A DNA stretch of 20,564 nucleotides from Bdellovibrionales bacterium (GTDB lineage Bacteria; Bdellovibrionota; Bdellovibrionia; Bdellovibrionales; Bdellovibrionaceae): assembly GCA_016713585.1 (NCBI GenBank), contig JADJOV010000021.1, positions 1 to 20,564 on the forward strand, written 5' to 3'. The position numbers and the translations under genes are program-made. Of the stretch, positions 15,594-20,564 are shown in pieces. Each line of letters opens with the position of its first letter. The first letter of the stretch is position 1. The notes under the pieces were generated by a model that was given only the letters and a program-made list of their open reading frames with translations, did not search any database and had not been told where the DNA came from.

Positions 15594-15788
15594 TCACTGG
15601 TGATTTATTCTTTGGATTTTCCACTCGGGATGTTCCTCAACAAACGTGAGCTCTCCAGAAGCTAAAAGTGCCTCATATGCGTCGCGATACTCGACTTCCG
15701 TGATATGAAGTCGGTTGGCTCCCTTCTTTACGCCGATGTAAGGGTTTTCTTTAAATTGGCGCTTTAGTAATTCACGCAGAGAGATCAT
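15594..15788 (-). CDS. Small hypothetical protein, possible element accessory protein
   Basis: This 64-residue protein is MISLRELLKRQFKENPYIGV, KKGANRLHITEVEYRDAYEA, LLASGELTFVEEHPEWKIQR and INHQ (the pieces run consecutively). It is highly charged with a plausible winged-helix pattern: helix, turn at PYIGVKKGANRL, helix EYRDAYEALLASG, then a strand wing ELTFVEE...WKIQRI. I do not recognise the family. No strong ribosome site is visible. It lies 120 bp upstream of the primase-helicase in the same direction, where small DNA-binding or replication accessory proteins of satellites often sit. A regulatory or origin-related role is only a guess. Confidence 0.5.
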   Translation of the reverse strand: MISLRELLKRQFKENPYIGVKKGANRLHITEVEYRDAYEALLASGELTFVEEHPEWKIQRINHQ

Positions 15789-15889
15789 CGGTTTTAGTTT
15801 CAGTGATTATATGTTTACTCCATATTTGTCTCCAAATGGCCCATTGTTTAGGGGTCTCCTTAAGGCGGGCCGTTGCCTTAAAGAAATTG

Positions 15890-16237
15890 TTAAAAAGTTA
15901 GTATTTTTGGATGAAGTGGATTGAAGAGGCGGTGACGGGAACGATTCGTCACCGCCTCTTCTCGCTCGAAGCAGAAGGAGGTATGTCGCTCGACTATTTT
16001 ATGGAGCGCATTGCTTCGAGTATTTGTATTCGCGTGAATACAAGTTTGGTTGATTTTCGTTTTTTGGTGCGGTTGCGGTTTGCAACGGGTGACTTCGCTA
16101 GAGCGAAGGCGAAATTTTTCAATCGATTCCGTTTTGATTTGGGACTGTTTGGGAAGACTTGGGATTGTATTTGAAACTACAGTTGGGCCAACACAAGCTT
16201 TTTCACGGCCATTATTAAACTTATTTATATTTTTCAT
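15890..16237 (-). CDS. Doubtful ORF overlapping a structured region
   Basis: This is a 115-codon open frame (MKNINKFNNGREKACVGPTV, then basic, Thr/Asn-rich sequence). It is undamaged and in the same direction as the primase operon, with a weak GGAAG upstream, but its composition is unlike the neighbouring proteins. It also coincides with a run of hairpins (15923-16108) that is better explained as non-coding. I keep it only because it could be a small basic accessory protein. Confidence 0.25.
   Translation of the reverse strand: MKNINKFNNGREKACVGPTVVSNTIPSLPKQSQIKTESIEKFRLRSSEVTRCKPQPHQKTKINQTCIHANTNTRSNALHKIVERHTSFCFEREEAVTNRSRHRLFNPLHPKILTF
15923..16108. other. Cluster of five hairpins: candidate structured RNA or replication origin
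   Basis: Dyads in order: GAAGAGGCGGTGACG (15923-15937) with a perfect 15-base partner at 15947-15961; CTCGAAGCA (15965-15973) with TGCTTCGAG (16012-16020); TTGTATTC (16024-16031) with GAATACAA (16036-16043); GTTGC (16072-16076) with GCAAC (16082-16086); CTTCGCT (16093-16099) with AGCGAAG (16102-16108). No T-run follows the first, so it is not a standard terminator. The location between recombinase and primase suits an origin, an attachment or processing site, or a regulatory RNA. Confidence 0.6.
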
Positions 16238-16287
16238 ACATTACTTCCAATTATTTATTTATTTAATTACTTGGGGGTAGTTTCATC

Positions 16288-16323
16288 TGAAGTGTGTTGA
16301 AGGCCGTTGAAGTGTGTTGAAGG
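16288..16323 (+). repeat. Two tandem 16-bp direct repeats upstream of the recombinase
   Basis: TGAAGTGTGTTGAAGG occurs at 16288-16303 and 16308-16323, a 20-bp period (two helical turns). The second copy runs into the AGGAGG ribosome site of the recombinase. Possible arm-type recombinase sites or an operator. Confidence 0.6.
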
Positions 16324-16331
16324 AGGATGTT

Positions 16332-17661
16332 TTGGTCTTTTCTGAACATAGGCGCTGTCCTATGCGATTTGAAAAAAGATCAAAGAAGAATGGCGACTCT
16401 TATTATTCATTCCTATATTGGGACCCGAAGACTAAGCGACGCGTTCGCCTTCGGAAAAGTGAAGTGCCTGGAAATATATTCACTGATAAGCAGGCTGAAG
16501 AGTTTGCTCGTATAAGGGAAGCTGAACTAAAAGCCTTCAGTCTAAAGGTTAAGCGCGAGCTCCAGTGGAAAAGTCAATTCTACGATTTTGACCGACTTCT
16601 TGAAATTTATGCAAAAAGAAAAGTAAAGCGCCCAACTCTTGGTGGACCGATGTCTACTATCTCCGAACAGTATATATTCGTTTTCTGACCATCAAGCGAT
16701 CGAATAATCTCAATAATTGGGAACTTCATTTTTGAAGGATTGCGAGATTGGATTGGAAAATGAAGCTGAAGTTGATCAAAAGAAAAAAATTGGGCAACCT
16801 CGACTTGCATATGCGACTAAAAAATGCGTGCATAAAATCACTAAACAGATTCCTAGATACAATGGTTCGGCAACAGCAGATGAAGGGACCCGCTCCTCGA
16901 TGTAAGGTGTTTCCAAAGCATTTGATAAATAGAAAAGGAATCGAGTCCTATCTTCCTGTGGAAGAGACCAATGCCATTTTTGAACGTTTAAAAGTGATTG
17001 ATATTGATTGTGCCGAGTTCTTTTGGGTTTTGTGCCATACCGGACTTCGTTTAAATGAAGGCGTTGGCCTGGCCCTTTCGCACATATTTAAGGGTGAACC
17101 TAAAGAACCTAATCTAAAAAAATGCTCAAGCGATTTGAGATAAAATCGTACCTACATCTTATCCTTGATTCTCAACCAGCCGTTTCTGTTGTTCGAGAGT
17201 AAGAACGGGTGCGTAAAGAAAACCACTTAAGCATAGAAAAGGATCGAACCCAGAAATAGCAGATTGATCCCTATCATTGATAGGAAAACAGCTGAGATTT
17301 TGGTTCCGAAGATTTAATGGACAAAGCAAACTCTACAAAACCGGGAGCGTTCCGGAGAGGACAAAGGCGACTATCTTCTATTTAATGGAATGGATAAAAA
17401 ATAGAATCTCAAACAAGTTGAGAAAAGCTTATGAAGGATCTTCCTATCAGCCTAAGTCCCCACATGATTGCCGCCATACATTTTGTACAAATATGGTGGC
17501 GTTGACTGAGGACATAATTTTCTTGCAGAAGTATGTCTTGGGCCACTCAGACTCTAAAACAACTGAGGGGTTATATGCATTTGTGGGAACTAATTCAGCA
17601 ACAGGTTGTTCAAGACGAACAAGTTGAAGAAACTTTAAGTCTCGATGATGAGTTAAGTTGA
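16332..17661 (+). pseudogene. Tyrosine recombinase (integrase), frameshifted
   Basis: The start is taken as TTG 16332, five bases after AGGAGG; ATG 16362 (MRFEKRSKKNGDSYYSFLYW) is an alternative. The N-terminal arm- and core-binding parts are present (TDKQAEEFARIREAELKAFS; KHLINRKGIESYLPVEETNA). The catalytic domain shows box I CHTGLRLNEGVGLALS (Arg), box II SPHDCRHTFCTNMVAL (HxxR), LQKYVLGHSDSKTTEG (His), and, one frame over, GYMHLWELIQQQ with the nucleophilic Tyr, ending VEETLSLDDELS at TGA 17659-17661. The span equals about 443 codons. Frame changes are near 16640, 16730, 17115, 17195-17270 and 17565. It would integrate and excise the element. Its last 9 bases overlap the end of the converging AlbA_2 gene. 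Confidence 0.82.
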
Positions 17662-18826
17662 TTCGGCTGATTTTTCTACGTTAGGAAGGAAGTAAGTTCG
17701 GTCTATGTAGCAGATAGCTTTTCTAAAGTCGTCGGCTAGCCCAGATCCACCTTTACCATAGTTATTTTGAAGATAGTTTTAAGTGGATTAACAATTGCCA
17801 AGTTCAGGTCACTTTTAGGCATAGTACGTACTGCCTTTAGGAACAGTTTAAGGCCAGCAGCATCTTTTGGCAGTGTGAAGGTAGCTGCTTTGATTTGGTC
17901 GACCATTTTATCCCGTGTCTTCGAATTAGGGTTTCCTTTTTTGGACGAGCTATCGCAAGTAGGCGCTGTCTCCTGTAAGGCGCCTATTAGCCTGTCCTTT
18001 GCAGGATTGGTTGTTATGGTTTTATCAAGCTCTTTGATTACATCGACTAAGTTCAGATGACTGGCGGATATGTAATAGTAAATGGGATAATATGCGGAAG
18101 ACTCGAAGCATACCTGCTTCACATACTCTAAGGGATCATGAACGGTTGCTCCCTCAAGAAAATTCAAGACTATGTCTTGGCTTCAGATGCCTTTGTTTTT
18201 GTAGATACACTTTACAGGCTGTAGCAAAGCGAGTCAGTACTTGTGCTTGTCAATGAGTTTAATTGCTGGTGCACTGGAATCTTCGCTGAAGTGTCCTGAG
18301 CGTAGAAAGCTAATTTTAGGCAGTAGCGATTCATCAATTAAGAATGAACCACCAGGCCCTTCTACAAGGCCCGATTGCGTATTTAATAAACCAATATTCT
18401 CAATTCCGATCTCAGAGACGCGTCGAAAATGTTTCATGATAAGCTCTTGATCTCGTTGTCTCTGCTCATCAAGTAGAGCACGGAGTTCGGGATATTTAAG
18501 GGCCATTGTCTGGCCACGATAACGGTAATAGATAGCGCCTTCTACTATGGGATTGCTGCTCTCTTTTGTAGACCACAGGTTTTCGTTCGAACTCAGCTAC
18601 AAACATTACTCCGAACGAAAGCGATTCAAATTCGTAAGTGCCAATTTCCCAATGAATTTCGGGAGAAAAATATTCATTTAGAAATTCTGTAATTTTCGCG
18701 GGTTCGGTATTTAAAAATCGTTCTCCGTCGATACCCTTAAGTTTACGTGGTGAGTTTGTAACACCAAAGACGAGGTACCCACCTTTTGTGTTGGCAAATG
18801 CGGCCAGTGTTTTAGCGTAGTCGACT

Positions 18827-18834
18827 CGATTGCC
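18827..18834. repeat. Target-site duplication of the ISL3 element, left copy
   Basis: CGATTGCC, identical to 20166-20173, directly abuts the left inverted repeat. Eight bases is the normal ISL3 duplication length. Confidence 0.85.
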
Positions 18835-20165
18835 GGCTCTTCATCAAAACGAGGGGCATGAGAGATCGCGTTACAATTAGGTTGCAAAGCTTAATTTTAA
18901 CGAAAGGTGATCCCTCATGCCTGAGAACCAGTTTATCACCCCTATTACTGGGGTCAAAATCGAACGTTCATTGTTAGCGGATATTGGAATTATTCTGAAA
19001 TGTCGGCTGGATAAAACTCGTGCGCCGTGTCCGAAGTGCGAAAGTGATCGAGTCAGAACCAAATCCCATGTCAAACGCAAACTGAAACACGCGATCTGGA
19101 ATGGAAAGATCGTGCACCTTCATCTCCGAGTTCCAAAATTGTTCTGCCGGGGATGCCGTCACTATTTCATGGTTCCGATCCCTGGAGTATTGCCGAAACG
19201 CCGCTCAACCGAACAGTTTCGCTTGGATGTGTTTCACCTGCATCAGGGAGGGCTCACCCAAAAACATCTTTCGACCACGCATGGTATCGCGACCGCAACG
19301 GTCGAGCGTTGGTATCAGGATTATGTGGTTTATCGAGTGAAGGAGTTATCCGGGAGATCGTGCCCGATTGTTTTAGGAATCGACGAGCATTTTTTCTCAA
19401 AGAAACAAGGCTACGCGACGACTCTCGTCGATCTGAAAAATCACAAAGTCTTTGATGTGGTCTTAGGGCGCTCGGAAACAGCGTTAAAAGCCTATTTAGA
19501 GGGACTTCCGGGTCGAGATCGGGTGAAAGTCGTCGTGATGGATTTATCGGAAACCTACCGCGCCATCGTTCGGAAATACTTTCCGAACGCGATGATCGTA
19601 GCTGATCGATTTCATGTGATCAGAACTTTGAATCACCATTTTTTAAAACTCTGGCAAACGCTTGACCCCGAAGGAAGAAAAAATCGGGGATTACTCAGTC
19701 TCATGCGGCGACATGCTTGGAATTTAAAACCGGAGCAAATTCCAAAGTTAGAACGTTATTTTAAAGTGATTCCGGGTTTAAAAGAAGTTTACGATTTCAA
19801 ACAAGATCTGACTCGGATTTTATTAAAAAAACATCTGAATCACCACGATGCAAAAAACCTAATTCCGCCGTTTCTCTGGCACTTAAATGAATGCCTAGAA
19901 AGTCCGTGGGAGAGCTTAAAAACATTTGGAAAAACTCTGAAGTCTTGGATGGAACCAATAGTTCGAATGTGGCGATTTACAAAAAGTAATGGAATTACGG
20001 AGGGCTTGCATAACAAGATGGAAATGATCTCGAGAAGAGCGTTTGGATTTAGGAATTTTAAAAACTACCGACTAAGAATCATTGCGCTTTGTGGGTGGAA
20101 TGGAGTATTCGCAGTGAGAAATTAAACGACGCGAAATACTCGTGCCCCACGCAATGGTGAAGACC
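18835..20165 (+). mobile_element. ISL3-family insertion sequence, complete
   Basis: This 1331-bp element has one intact transposase gene and imperfect terminal inverted repeats. The left end GGCTCTTCATCA and the right end (reverse complement) GGTCTTCACCA are followed in both by a conserved GGGGCA[T/C]GAG and TCGCG block. A perfect 8-bp duplication CGATTGCC flanks it, so this is a simple, recent insertion into the AlbA_2 gene. Confidence 0.92.
18917..20125 (+). CDS. ISL3-family transposase, intact
   Basis: This 402-residue protein is full length for the family. An N-terminal zinc finger has CPKC (about residues 38-41) and FCRGC (about 77-81). An HTH follows (TQKHLSTTHGIATATVERWY). The DDE_Tnp_ISL3 catalytic core has Asp in VLGIDEHFFSK, Asp in VVVMDLSETYRA, the conserved MIVADRFHVIRTLN block, and Glu in SNGITEGLHNKMEMISRRAF, closing GFRNFKNYRLRI. 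An AAAGGTGA ribosome site precedes the ATG. It catalyses cut-and-paste transposition of the surrounding element. There is no frame damage over 1.2 kb, in contrast with the host gene on either side. Confidence 0.95.
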   Translation: MPENQFITPITGVKIERSLLADIGIILKCRLDKTRAPCPKCESDRVRTKSHVKRKLKHAIWNGKIVHLHLRVPKLFCRGCRHYFMVPIPGVLPKRRSTEQFRLDVFHLHQGGLTQKHLSTTHGIATATVERWYQDYVVYRVKELSGRSCPIVLGIDEHFFSKKQGYATTLVDLKNHKVFDVVLGRSETALKAYLEGLPGRDRVKVVVMDLSETYRAIVRKYFPNAMIVADRFHVIRTLNHHFLKLWQTLDPEGRKNRGLLSLMRRHAWNLKPEQIPKLERYFKVIPGLKEVYDFKQDLTRILLKKHLNHHDAKNLIPPFLWHLNECLESPWESLKTFGKTLKSWMEPIVRMWRFTKSNGITEGLHNKMEMISRRAFGFRNFKNYRLRIIALCGWNGVFAVRN

Positions 20166-20173
20166 CGATTGCC
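20166..20173. repeat. Target-site duplication of the ISL3 element, right copy
   Basis: CGATTGCC directly abuts the right inverted repeat and matches 18827-18834. Confidence 0.85.
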
Positions 20174-20361
20174 CCAGTTGAAGCTTTCTTTGAATTCTAG
20201 TGCACTATTTTCTCGCGACTTCAGGCGCATGCTTCCTGGTTTTTCGAGCTGGAAAATCGGTCCCATACGTTCTGGAGAGAAAATAGTTTGAGGTGACTGC
20301 GAGATCATTCTTCCTGAATACTTCTAGTTATGAAGCTTTGAAAACTTCTTTGTGAACCAAC

Positions 20362-20376
20362 GGAACCATTGGTTCC
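20362..20376. promoter_or_regulatory. Perfect palindrome upstream of the AlbA_2 gene
   Basis: GGAACCATTGGTTCC has 7-bp arms around one base, about 55-70 bp upstream of the AlbA_2 start at 20308 and just downstream of the tRNA terminator. Possible operator. Confidence 0.5.
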
Positions 20377-20377
20377 A

Positions 20378-20413
20378 ATAAAAAAGGCCTAACGTGTTGA
20401 AACGTCAGGCCTT
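20378..20413 (-). terminator. Rho-independent terminator of the tRNA-fMet transcript
   Basis: On the minus strand AAGGCCTGACGT pairs with ACGTTAGGCCTT (one mismatch) around a short loop (stem 20413-20384), followed by a T-run. It lies 15 bases downstream of the tRNA 3' end. Confidence 0.8.
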
Positions 20414-20427
20414 CTTAATTACTAATT

Positions 20428-20504
<77 letters not shown>

Positions 20505-20564
20505 ACAGATAATTCATTCTTCTATTGCTGAATACCTGTGCATGTCGAGGACCTAAACAAATCT

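Larger units (their letters stand above)
17653..20308 (-). pseudogene. Schlafen AlbA_2-type protein, split by an ISL3 element and frameshifted
   Basis: The N-terminal exon-like part (ATG 20308: MISQSPQTIFSPERMGPIFQ ... ENSALEFKESFNWGN) stops at the IS at 20166. The coding frame resumes at 18834 as RVDYAKTLAAFANTKGGYLV, then FGVTNSPRKLKGIDGERFLN. Removing the IS and one 8-bp target copy gives the continuous codons N-W-G-N-R-V-D-Y. LEFKES...AAFANTKGGYLVFGV is the AlbA_2/Schlafen signature, a nucleic-acid or nucleotide-binding fold. The C-terminal half (MALKYPELRALLDEQRQRDQ; EYVKQVCFESSAYYPIYYYI; GLADDFRKAICYIDRTYFLP, ending EKSAEST) is unfamiliar. Without the IS the span is 1317 bp (439 codons). 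Extra frame changes lie near 18550, 18200, 17980 and 17750. Some AlbA_2 proteins act in anti-phage defence; that is only a possibility here. Confidence 0.72.

Noticed and set aside
15923..15961. Rho-independent terminator
   Set aside because: The stem is very strong but has no T-run on either side, and it is one of a series of hairpins, so another role is more likely.

Overview
The window is an accessory, mobile-element-rich stretch of a Gram-negative bacterial chromosome. Family content (Fic/DUF4172, DUF2779, ISL3 and IS3 elements, a 92-codon LysR-type HTH protein next to a cysteine hydrolase, an Eco29kI-type R-M system) would fit Bdellovibrionota or a neighbouring proteobacterial group. No marker gene fixes the taxon, and the only core gene is an initiator tRNA-fMet at the right end. 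Most protein genes can be followed end to end only by changing reading frame: domain order, catalytic motifs and total length are preserved, but single-base shifts break the frame several times per gene. Both IS transposases, the XRE regulator and a few small antitoxin-like genes are intact. This means either a decaying island or a sequence carrying uncorrected indels.

Left part (1-6.9 kb): the start of an unknown gene leaving the window, a broken exported protein, a LysR-HTH/cysteine-hydrolase pair, a region rich in palindromes, a broken exported barrel-like protein, a HigA-type antitoxin whose toxin is reduced to a stub under a perfect 20-bp operator, a DUF4258/DUF2283/ribbon-helix-helix module, and a frameshifted Fic AMPylator with unusual dyads around its promoter. 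A 71-72-bp repeat occurs at about 2.2 and 5.2 kb.

Middle (6.9-13.2 kb): an IS3-family element abuts the C-terminal half of a DUF2779 gene. Next comes a restriction-modification unit read leftwards (XRE regulator, m5C methyltransferase, Eco29kI-like GIY-YIG endonuclease). Diverging from it is a two-gene CBASS anti-phage operon read rightwards: a CD-NTase and a Cap15-type effector with two membrane helices and a beta-barrel. The 188-bp gap between the XRE gene and CBASS holds two divergent sigma70-like promoters. Each carries nearly the same 15-bp inverted repeat exactly inside its 17-bp -35/-10 spacer. This is the most interesting signal here: one regulator probably controls both defences.

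Right part (13.2-20.6 kb): a primase-helicase (AEP primase plus SF3/DUF5906 helicase), a 190-bp cluster of hairpins, and a tyrosine recombinase. Together with the R-M and CBASS genes they look like a satellite-type integrative element carrying two defences. Beyond it a Schlafen AlbA_2-type gene is split by an intact ISL3 element with a perfect 8-bp target duplication; removing the IS restores the frame exactly. The window ends with a terminator and tRNA-fMet on the minus strand.
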